Shown: positions 17,266 to 23,652 of the stretch, in pieces | Position numbering within the stretch: the first letter of the stretch is position 1 | How the letters are laid out: every line of letters begins with the position of its first letter | NCBI GenBank assembly: GCA_016234595.1 | Contig: JACRBG010000043.1 | Coordinates: 62,001 to 126,000 of the forward strand | Direction: 5' to 3' | DNA length: 64,000 nt | Source: Chloroflexota bacterium | GTDB lineage: Bacteria > Chloroflexota > Anaerolineae > Aggregatilineales > J027 | The notes under the pieces: generated by a model | The model's database searches: none | What the model was told of the DNA's origin: nothing | Seen by the model: the letters and a program-made list of their open reading frames with translations, nothing else | Translations under genes and position numbers: made by a program

Positions 17266-17667
17266 CTACTCCAAATTTTTCAGCAAATGCCATTCATTGC
17301 CTGTTTCAAGTCGCCGATATTTAATGCTGTCCATCACTTGATGCAGGATATAGAGACCCCATCCACCTTCAGGGTAATCATTCGGATCAGGGGGGGCGAC
17401 ATTTGAAGAATCTATATAAGCATTAGGGCCATCATCCCGTACAATCATTTCAAACCGGCCTCCATCATCCGAAGCCTCTATTTCAATTTTGCCTGTCACC
17501 CCGGCATAGGCATGTTCAACGATATTGAGACACAATTCATGAATTGCCAAAACCATTTGGGCACGTGGATAGGCCTCTAGTTGATAGAGAACATCCTCCA
17601 CAAATTCAGAAACTTTATGTAGCTCGGCAAAATCAGCGAGGATTGTCAATTTTTGGTATGACATCAT
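17266..17667 (-). CDS. RsbW-like anti-sigma factor / serine kinase (HATPase_c_2)
   Basis: Start set at 17667 (133 residues) because GTAAGG stands 5 bases upstream of two consecutive ATGs; an earlier in-frame ATG at 17685 has no Shine-Dalgarno. The protein has the GHKL fold of SpoIIAB/RsbW: N box LAIHELCLNIVEHAYAG, then IVRDDGP and EGGWGLYIL for the G boxes. Such proteins bind a sigma factor or other target and phosphorylate a STAS antagonist. Both partners of the classical switch, STAS and SpoIIE phosphatase, are the two preceding genes. No sigma factor is visible, so the output is unknown. Confidence 0.85.
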   Translation of the reverse strand: MMSYQKLTILADFAELHKVSEFVEDVLYQLEAYPRAQMVLAIHELCLNIVEHAYAGVTGKIEIEASDDGGRFEMIVRDDGPNAYIDSSNVAPPDPNDYPEGGWGLYILHQVMDSIKYRRLETGNEWHLLKNLE

Positions 17668-17687
17668 GCTTGCCTTACTCAACATTT

Positions 17688-18944
17688 TTACAAAAATGAC
17701 AGGCCCATAATGGTCTGGTCATCAGCAGCGGCCCCATAATTGGGAAGATGTTCAACTGCCGCTAAGATTTCTTGCACAGCCAAGTTTGCGCCTGCAATCT
17801 GGTCTGGAATCGCCCGTAACAACCCATGCGTTCCCCAAAACCCGTGCTGGGTTTCAATTTCACTGAAGCCATCGCTGTAACAAATCAATAAATCGCCCGA
17901 CTCCAACAGCCGATACTCACTCTGAGGTGTAATCTCAGGCAAAACTCCTAACGGCGGAGTAGAAGCATTCCAAAGTGACCATCTGTTACCAATGCGTGCG
18001 AGAGTGGGGGTATGTCCAGCGTTGGCATGTTCAAGTTCACCGCTACCGGGGTCAATGGTTATAACTGTCGCCGTCGCCAAAAGCCCCGCATTGGTATAGG
18101 GTTCATAAACCTCATTGTTGACGGTGGACAAAGCATCCACTGGGTTTAAGCCAAGCCTTAAAGCCATTTTCAGTGCGGTATGTAATGAAACCGCCCCCAA
18201 TGCCGCTGGCAGCCCCTTACCCGCCACATCCAAAATAAAACAGGCCAGTTGACCCGAAGGTTGCATGACCCAGCCCCATGCGTCACCGCCAACCGTTGCG
18301 GCAGGTTGCCAATGGGCCGTCAGCTCAAGAGCAGGTAAATGGGGCACGGTTAAGGGCTGGATGGAGCGCTGAATAAGGCTGGCAATTTGCATTTCGCGAG
18401 CAATTTGGGCTTCACGGGCTTGGCTTTCAACCAAGTTCGCAGCCACAATCTGACTGGCGGCACGTTCGGTCATACGTGTCAAAACACGCGCATCCAAAGC
18501 CGTAAATTGACGTTCATCTTCTTCTAGCCCGACCCCAATGGCCCCAACTGTTTTGCCGTTAATGAGAATCGGCATAAACATCCAATGCGTTGGCCGACCA
18601 TGCCATGCTGGAATATTGTGGATATGGATGGTTTGGCCTGATTCCAGTTGATCAAAATGTTTATAAAAGACTCGCACATTCACAATCTCAGAGGGAATGG
18701 TAAACCATTCATCGTCCTGTTTGAGATAGACTGCCCCCATCCGGGCGTCAATCGCAGCAATAATGGATTCGAGAACCGGCACAATATCAAGGGTCGAGGT
18801 GGCTTGAGTAGGAGCATCTTGCAAAAAAGGGACTAACTGATCCCACGCCTGGGCTAATGCGACCGTCATTTCTTCAAGCTCGGCTTCAAGCTCGGCAATC
18901 CGCTTTTTATACGCGATGGCCTCAACCAGCGTTCGATCCGTCAT
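17688..18944 (-). CDS. SpoIIE/PP2C-type serine phosphatase with coiled coil and GAF domain
   Basis: 418 residues. A charged N-terminal coiled coil (YKKRIAELEAELEEM) is followed by a GAF domain (about 55-180) and a PPM/SpoIIE catalytic domain (about 200-418). Metal-binding Asp residues are in GGDAWGW, LDVAGKGLPAALG, and ICYSDGFSE; the usual GANAGHTP motif appears as EHANAGHTP. It would dephosphorylate the STAS antagonist in response to a GAF-sensed signal. It overlaps the STAS gene by 4 bases (ATGA), which implies coupled translation. The RsbW-like kinase follows. Confidence 0.9.
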   Translation of the reverse strand: MTDRTLVEAIAYKKRIAELEAELEEMTVALAQAWDQLVPFLQDAPTQATSTLDIVPVLESIIAAIDARMGAVYLKQDDEWFTIPSEIVNVRVFYKHFDQLESGQTIHIHNIPAWHGRPTHWMFMPILINGKTVGAIGVGLEEDERQFTALDARVLTRMTERAASQIVAANLVESQAREAQIAREMQIASLIQRSIQPLTVPHLPALELTAHWQPAATVGGDAWGWVMQPSGQLACFILDVAGKGLPAALGAVSLHTALKMALRLGLNPVDALSTVNNEVYEPYTNAGLLATATVITIDPGSGELEHANAGHTPTLARIGNRWSLWNASTPPLGVLPEITPQSEYRLLESGDLLICYSDGFSEIETQHGFWGTHGLLRAIPDQIAGANLAVQEILAAVEHLPNYGAAADDQTIMGLSFL

Positions 18945-19279
18945 AGTGGTTTCAGAAAGGCTTGGGCTTCTTCTAGTGTCGGGGCAATTTTGAAGACAAT
19001 ATTCATACGGGTCAGTTCTAAAATGACTTTGACAGGTTCAGTGGGTTTTAACAAAATAAGTTCGCCACCGCGCTGCCGCGTTGTTTTAAGGCCACTGACA
19101 AGCGTTGCCAAGCCAATTGAGTCTATGAATGTAGTTTCCGAGAGGTCGGTAATGACAAAATGAACCTCCTCATTTTCAATCCACAGGCGCTTAACTTGTT
19201 CGACCACCGCTGCATCAAAGCGTCCATTGATGTGTATAAGAATTGCTTCGGGAGTTAATTGTTTCGTTTGGAGTTCCAC
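18941..19279 (-). CDS. STAS-domain anti-sigma factor antagonist
   Basis: 112 residues, a single STAS domain of SpoIIAA/RsbV size. The phosphorylatable residue is Ser54 in TTFIDSIGLATL. First gene of the four-gene partner-switching operon on the minus strand. When unphosphorylated it would bind the RsbW-like kinase and release the kinase's client. Confidence 0.9.
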   Translation of the reverse strand: MELQTKQLTPEAILIHINGRFDAAVVEQVKRLWIENEEVHFVITDLSETTFIDSIGLATLVSGLKTTRQRGGELILLKPTEPVKVILELTRMNIVFKIAPTLEEAQAFLKPL

Positions 19280-19455
19280 GCGACTTCTCGTTTCTCTCGA
19301 GGTAGATAAACGAAAACAGGATTATAGCTCATTGTAACTTAATTCTTGAAAATTCAACCTTTGGTATGGATATATTTCTAAAACCTACCATGATTTTGTG
19401 ACAAAAAGCATTTATTTAATCAATAATCGAGGCCGTCTTTCACTGGCGTATCCTA

Positions 19456-19484
19456 TTGACCCCACTACGACTTTCTGGCATACT
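19456..19484 (+). promoter_or_regulatory. Putative promoter of the T-box/pheS operon
   Basis: TTGACC (19456-19461), 17-base spacer, CATACT (19479-19484), immediately before the T-box leader. The gap 19280-19455 between the divergent STAS gene and this site shows nothing else recognisable. Confidence 0.55.
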
Positions 19485-19490
19485 CGTCTA

Positions 19491-19775
19491 TACCAAAGGC
19501 AATGATGGAGACTAGTACACGGGCCATTGGAAAACGCAATTTTCAGAGAGTAGAGGCCATTGGCTGCAAGCCTTTACCGTGTTACCTCCCGTTGAATTCA
19601 CTCCTAAGCCGACCGCTGAAGGCCTAATATTGAAATAGGTTGTGTAGGTGGCTCCGCCCTCCCCGGCGTGACGGGACGTAATGAAGGGGTCTGGTTATAA
19701 AAAATTAACCAGACAAACAGGGTGGTACCGCGAGTTCTGTGAAAAATACGGCGCTCGTCCCTGATAACGGTTTTT
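19491..19775 (+). promoter_or_regulatory. T-box riboswitch leader, Phe specifier
   Basis: The hallmark AGGGTGGTACCGCG is at 19719-19732 and the conserved CTCGTCCCT follows at about 19754-19762, then a T run at 19771-19775. Stem I features are present: AGAGAG and the GGCTGCAAGCC distal loop (about 19544-19572), then GAA followed by the specifier TTC (Phe) at 19597-19599. A 9-bp stem III (19689-19697 with 19706-19714) precedes the T-box. The antiterminator bulge reads UGGU, complementary to ACCA, fitting tRNA-Phe with discriminator A. Uncharged tRNA-Phe should stabilise the antiterminator and switch on the downstream genes. Confidence 0.92.
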
Positions 19776-19836
19776 ATGGAAATCGTGTCATGGATGGGCG
19801 CTTTTGCATCTCATTAGAATTGGGGGGAGATTATCT

Positions 19837-20268
19837 ATGCAACCACCCAAACAGGATCGTGAAGGTACAACTGACAAGGGCATCGTTCAGAACACACTGG
19901 ATCGTCGTATCTGGCTTGCTAAAGCTTATTACCGTCAAGGTCGAATTCCACCAGATGAGGATTCATTCCTAAAAACCACATGGCTACCCTATTCGGAGCG
20001 ATTTCTATTGGTGACTTGGCTGGTATTGTTCACTTTGATTTTCCAAGAGCAAGTCCTAGATATGCCTGCCAGCCCACTTGAGCGCATCATTATCGTGATT
20101 ATCGGAGTCTGGCTAACGCTCCTTGTAATGGGTATCGCCCTGCGGCGTTCCGACTATCGTGACCCAGTCGGCTATCAAGCCCGCATGCGCCGTCGAACAA
20201 TAACATTTTTCGCATCAACCCTATGGATGGTGCTGTTATCACTCAGTTTCTATTTCATGATGAGGTGA
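19837..20268 (+). CDS. Small membrane protein between T-box and pheS
   Basis: 143 residues; start at 19837 because GGGGGGAGA lies just upstream. The N-terminal 55 residues are polar (MQPPKQDREG onward). About three hydrophobic segments follow (LLVTWLVLFTLIF, IIVIIGVWLTLLVMGIAL, FFASTLWMVLLSLSFYFMM), with a basic loop RRSDYRDPVGYQARMRRR between the second and third. I do not recognise the family. Its position means that it is expressed under Phe T-box control together with pheS (2-base gap). Confidence 0.7.
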   Translation: MQPPKQDREGTTDKGIVQNTLDRRIWLAKAYYRQGRIPPDEDSFLKTTWLPYSERFLLVTWLVLFTLIFQEQVLDMPASPLERIIIVIIGVWLTLLVMGIALRRSDYRDPVGYQARMRRRTITFFASTLWMVLLSLSFYFMMR

Positions 20269-20270
20269 GT

Positions 20271-21305
20271 ATGCAAGCGGAACTCGAAAAAATCTATCAA
20301 GACGCCCTTCAAGAACTCAAGGGTATCAACGACTCGGAAACACTCGAAGGCTGGGAAATCAAATTTTTGGGACGCAAGGGTCAACTGACCTTAATGCTGC
20401 GCGAAACGGGCAAACTCCCCGAAGATCAACGGGCTGAGTTTGGCAAACGGGCCAATGAAATCAAAAATCTGCTGATGACAGCGCATGAAGAACGCGGCAC
20501 GGCGATCCGTCAAATTGAATTAGGTCGCTCGTTGGAAGAAGGCGAATTGGATGTGACCTTGCCGGGACGTCCGCGTCCGACAGGCGGTTTGCACCCCAGC
20601 ACCCAAATGCTACGCCGTATTCAGGCCATCTGGGGTGAGATGGGTTTCCAAGTCTATCGTTCCCGCGATGTTGAATCGGATGAAGTCAACTTCACCATGT
20701 TGAATATTCCGCCCTATCACCCCGCCCGTGATATGCAAGATACCTTCTATACCAAGCAGGAAGATGTCATCTTGCGTACCCATACCTCCGGTGGGCAAAT
20801 TCGGGCCATGTGGGAATATGGCGACAATGGCACCAAGCCGATTCGCGTTATTTTGCCGGGGATGTGTTATCGCTATGAGCAAATCAGCAACCGCAGCGAA
20901 ATCCAATTCCATCAGGTCGAAGGTTTGGCAGTTGGCCGAGGCATTCGTATGTCCGATCTGAAAGGCACAATTGCCGAGTTCGCCAAACGGATGTATGGGC
21001 AAGACGCTCAGGTACGCTATCGTGCCTCCTACTTCCCCTTCACCGAACCGAGCATGGAAGTAGACGTGTCCTGTTCGCTGTGTGGGGGTGAAGGCTGCTC
21101 AGTCTGCAAATACAGCGGCTGGATTGAAATTATGGGTTGCGGGATGGTGCATCCAGTGGTGCTGCAAAATGGCGGTTATGACCCAACAGTTTGGAGTGGT
21201 TTCGCGTTTGGCATGGGGCCAGAGCGTATCGCCATGCGGAAACACAGCATTGATGACATCCGCAATTTCTGGGCCAACGACCTGCGCTTCTTAGAGCAGT
21301 TCTAA
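20271..21305 (+). CDS. pheS: Phenylalanine-tRNA ligase alpha subunit
   Basis: 344 residues; start at 20271 with GAGGTGAGT upstream, rather than an earlier in-frame ATG inside the preceding gene. N-terminal helical tRNA-binding region, then the class II core. Motif 2 region: HTSGGQIRAMWEYG and CYRYEQISNRSEIQFHQVEGL. Motif 3: GFAFGMGPERIAMRKH. The zinc-like Cys cluster SCSLCGGEGCSVCKYSGW (about 269-286) occurs in many bacterial PheS. Charges tRNA-Phe as an alpha2-beta2 enzyme. pheT, normally adjacent, is not next to it here and not in the window. Confidence 0.95.
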   Translation: MQAELEKIYQDALQELKGINDSETLEGWEIKFLGRKGQLTLMLRETGKLPEDQRAEFGKRANEIKNLLMTAHEERGTAIRQIELGRSLEEGELDVTLPGRPRPTGGLHPSTQMLRRIQAIWGEMGFQVYRSRDVESDEVNFTMLNIPPYHPARDMQDTFYTKQEDVILRTHTSGGQIRAMWEYGDNGTKPIRVILPGMCYRYEQISNRSEIQFHQVEGLAVGRGIRMSDLKGTIAEFAKRMYGQDAQVRYRASYFPFTEPSMEVDVSCSLCGGEGCSVCKYSGWIEIMGCGMVHPVVLQNGGYDPTVWSGFAFGMGPERIAMRKHSIDDIRNFWANDLRFLEQF

Positions 21306-21321
21306 TTGAACGGAGGGCATC

Positions 21322-21768
21322 GTGGATCATTTTGAAATTGACGTGATTGAACACGAGTATCAACACTGGTGGGACGGGATAGAAGTGTGGGTCTATGTCA
21401 AAATCAACGATTCACGGATGCCCTATGTATTGGATTGGTATCAATTCTTTACATACGCGATCCATACCAATGGACGCATCCCTCTATTCAACTGTCAATG
21501 TGGTTTTTTTGGCTGTGGCGGTTATTATGTGGATGTTGAATGTACCGACGAAGCTTGGATTTTGCGAAATCGCTATGACCCCAACACCGAAAAACTCCAA
21601 CAGGAATTCGAGTATCGAATTTCATGGGAGCAGGTAAAGCAGGTAGCTGATACAATGATTGCAGAATTGCGAACTATCAAGCAGCAAGAGCCTGAATTTG
21701 CCCGATTCGACCCAGAATATTATGCGAATTATCAACTATGGGGACAACTCCCTAAAGTAGATGAATAA
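21322..21768 (+). CDS. Uncharacterised protein, 148 residues
   Basis: GTG start at 21322 with CGGAGGG 5 bases upstream. No signal peptide or membrane segment. Notable is NCQCGFFGCGGYYVDVECTDEAW around residues 57-80, with four closely spaced Cys residues and aromatic residues. This could bind a metal, but the pattern matches no zinc finger I know. Rich in Trp and Tyr. Lies 16 bases after pheS and 3 bases before the FAD-domain gene, so it is probably in the same transcript. Confidence 0.75.
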   Translation: MDHFEIDVIEHEYQHWWDGIEVWVYVKINDSRMPYVLDWYQFFTYAIHTNGRIPLFNCQCGFFGCGGYYVDVECTDEAWILRNRYDPNTEKLQQEFEYRISWEQVKQVADTMIAELRTIKQQEPEFARFDPEYYANYQLWGQLPKVDE

Positions 21769-21771
21769 AAT

Positions 21772-22584
21772 ATGCTCATCCGATTAAATACCATCCACCA
21801 CCCGACCACTATTGACGAAGCGATTCACCTGTTGACCGAACGCAATACCCGTCCCCTATACGGCGGCATGGCCCTGCATCGGGAATCGCCAACGCATGTG
21901 ACAGCGGTGGTTGACCTCTCAAAATTAAAATTGGATCGCCACCGTGTTTTTGATGCAGGTTTTTCGCTCGGCAGCATGATGACCCTCGAAAAAGCGCGTC
22001 AAACCTGCCTTGAATTAGTGGAAAAAATCCCCAATGCAGGCTTTATGGCCGAAATGTTGAAACTAGAAGCCCCCATTAATCAACGGAACACAACAACCAT
22101 CGGTGATGTATTGGTTGAAAAGCGCCCCAACTCCATTTTACTGACCGCCTTTACTGCCCTTGACGCTCAAGTAGATGCCAACGGGTGGCCGCGCTTTATC
22201 CATGATTGGCTGACCGCCCCCGAACGGGAGGTTAAACAAGCACTTATTACCGAAGTAGCAATGGAAAAAGGCTCAGTTACTGCCCGTCATGCCTTCGAAA
22301 AAGTGGCCCGTACCCCCGCTGATGATCCTATTGTTGGGGCAATGGCCTACCTTGACCGCGACGCCGATGGCAAACTCCATGATGTTCGTTTGGCGCTCTG
22401 TGGCGTGGCCGATCACCCCATTCCATTAGGGGCGGTGGATGAAATCTTGATCGAAAGCAATGGGGATGTTGACCGTGCCTTATCCGCCCTCAAGCTTGCC
22501 CCGCCCAATGACCATTGGGGCAGCAGTGAATATCGTGTTGAGATGGCAAAAATCCTAATACGCCGTGCCCTATCCCAAATCTAA
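21772..22584 (+). CDS. Orphan FAD-binding subunit-like protein (CoxM/XdhB family)
   Basis: 270 residues with the two-domain layout of the FAD subunit of molybdenum hydroxylases: an N-terminal FAD_binding_5 region, then a CO_deh_flav_C-like domain (from about residue 165). The two FAD pyrophosphate motifs are altered: LYGGMALHR instead of LAGGTDL, and NTTTIGDVLV instead of RGTIGGNI. No Mo-cofactor or Fe-S subunit genes are nearby. It may be a non-catalytic or repurposed homologue. Part of the pheS transcript by spacing. Confidence 0.75.
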   Translation: MLIRLNTIHHPTTIDEAIHLLTERNTRPLYGGMALHRESPTHVTAVVDLSKLKLDRHRVFDAGFSLGSMMTLEKARQTCLELVEKIPNAGFMAEMLKLEAPINQRNTTTIGDVLVEKRPNSILLTAFTALDAQVDANGWPRFIHDWLTAPEREVKQALITEVAMEKGSVTARHAFEKVARTPADDPIVGAMAYLDRDADGKLHDVRLALCGVADHPIPLGAVDEILIESNGDVDRALSALKLAPPNDHWGSSEYRVEMAKILIRRALSQI

Positions 22585-22643
22585 CCCCTTGCTTGGCTTA
22601 AAACTGGCCTTTTAATCCATTCAGCTCTAGCCCTATCGTAACA

Positions 22644-22674
22644 GTCTACGGAAATTCCGTAGGCTATTTACGGG
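22644..22674 (+). terminator. Weak rho-independent terminator
   Basis: 8-bp stem GTCTACGG/CCGTAGGC (one G-U pair) with a 5-base loop at 22644-22664, followed by TATTTA. Probably ends the pheS operon. Confidence 0.5.
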
Positions 22675-22783
22675 TTTCTCATTCCCAAAGATGCGGGGAT
22701 TTCCGAATTCATTTGCAAAGGATAAAGATTTATATTGGTACAAGACAAACGTTAATGGTAAATCGATTTAAGGAGTGCTCGAA

Positions 22784-23350
22784 ATGTCACACAATAACTC
22801 TCGTCAAAACGAACGTGGTCAGTCTGCTTTGGAAACCGCTATTATCCTGATCGCCTTTGTCGTGGTCGCTTCAGTCTTTGCCTTCGCTATTCTATCATCC
22901 GGCAGCAAATCCACTGAAAAAGGCCAATCCGCTATCAATGCTGGGCTCGAAGGCGTCCAGTCTTCCATGACCGTCAAAGGTACCGTCATTGCCGAAGGCA
23001 CGGGCACCAATGTGGATGATGTTGTCTTCACGATGGCTCTCGTTGCCGGTGGCGACCCTGTTGATCTTACCTCCACCGCTGGCAGCAACGTCGTAGTCAT
23101 TGGCTACCGTGACGAAGCCCAATTGGTCAATGAAGTGGACTGGAGCGTGGCTTGGATTGGCGCGAATGATGGCGACGATTTGCTCGAAGAAGGCGAACTA
23201 GCCGAAATCACCGTTGATCTCTCTGGCTTGACCACCCCGCTCACTGCCAAGACCGCCTTCACCATCGAAATCAAGCCCCCCAAGGGTGCTGTTATCAACC
23301 TGACCCGCACCACCCCCGCCGCTATCGAAGCAGTCATGGAACTGTCGTAA
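22784..23350 (+). CDS. Archaellin-like (archaeal flagellin family) protein
   Basis: 188 residues; start at 22784 because AAGGAG is 8 bases upstream. A class III signal peptide is visible: a short polar leader ending in ERGQ, then the hydrophobic helix [24 protein letters not shown]. Cleavage is expected after Gly of RGQ. The C-terminal part has the archaellin beta-domain texture and ends with [17 protein letters not shown], typical of Arch_flagellin members. Bacterial type IV pilins usually have Glu5 and a different helix. Archaellum-like motility loci have been reported in Chloroflexota. No archaellum ATPase, platform or peptidase gene is in the window, so it may be a remote filament gene or a stand-alone pilin. 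Confidence 0.85.
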   Translation: MSHNNSRQNERGQSALETAIILIAFVVVASVFAFAILSSGSKSTEKGQSAINAGLEGVQSSMTVKGTVIAEGTGTNVDDVVFTMALVAGGDPVDLTSTAGSNVVVIGYRDEAQLVNEVDWSVAWIGANDGDDLLEEGELAEITVDLSGLTTPLTAKTAFTIEIKPPKGAVINLTRTTPAAIEAVMELS

Positions 23351-23445
23351 GCGAATCAATTTGAGATTTTAGGAGAATCGGAGCAATCCGACCCTCTGTT
23401 TCCTCCCAATCAGAATAGCTGGTTTTTAGATAAGTTCCCTCCCCA

Positions 23446-23486
23446 AATGCCTTCAGAATCCTCCCCCGAGTTCTGAAGGCATTTTT
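23446..23486 (+). terminator. Rho-independent terminator of archaellin-like gene
   Basis: Perfect 13-bp stem (23446-23458 with 23471-23483, AATGCCTTCAGAA) around a 12-base loop, followed by TTTTTCT. About 95 bases after the archaellin-like stop. Confidence 0.9.
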
Positions 23487-23514
23487 CTATACCCCGATCA
23501 AGTTCTCCAAAAAT

Positions 23515-23545
23515 TTGTGCCACATTTTGCAACTCTGGGTATAAT
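23515..23545 (+). promoter_or_regulatory. Putative promoter of the FadN-type gene
   Basis: TATAAT at 23540-23545 preceded by TGGG, with TTGTGC (23515-23520) 19 bases upstream as a weak -35. The 302-base gap 23351-23652 otherwise holds only the terminator above. Confidence 0.45.
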
Positions 23546-23652
23546 CTTTTCCCGATAATCAAATGACGATTTGAATAATACTCCCCTCTGACTGCGCATC
23601 GCAGCCAGTTTTTAAGCTAGAGAATTCAGATATAGGAGAAGAGGAAATCCCC

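Noticed and set aside
19739-19972. Open frame beginning within the T-box
   Set aside because: Starts in the terminator region of the leader and overlaps the membrane protein gene in another frame.
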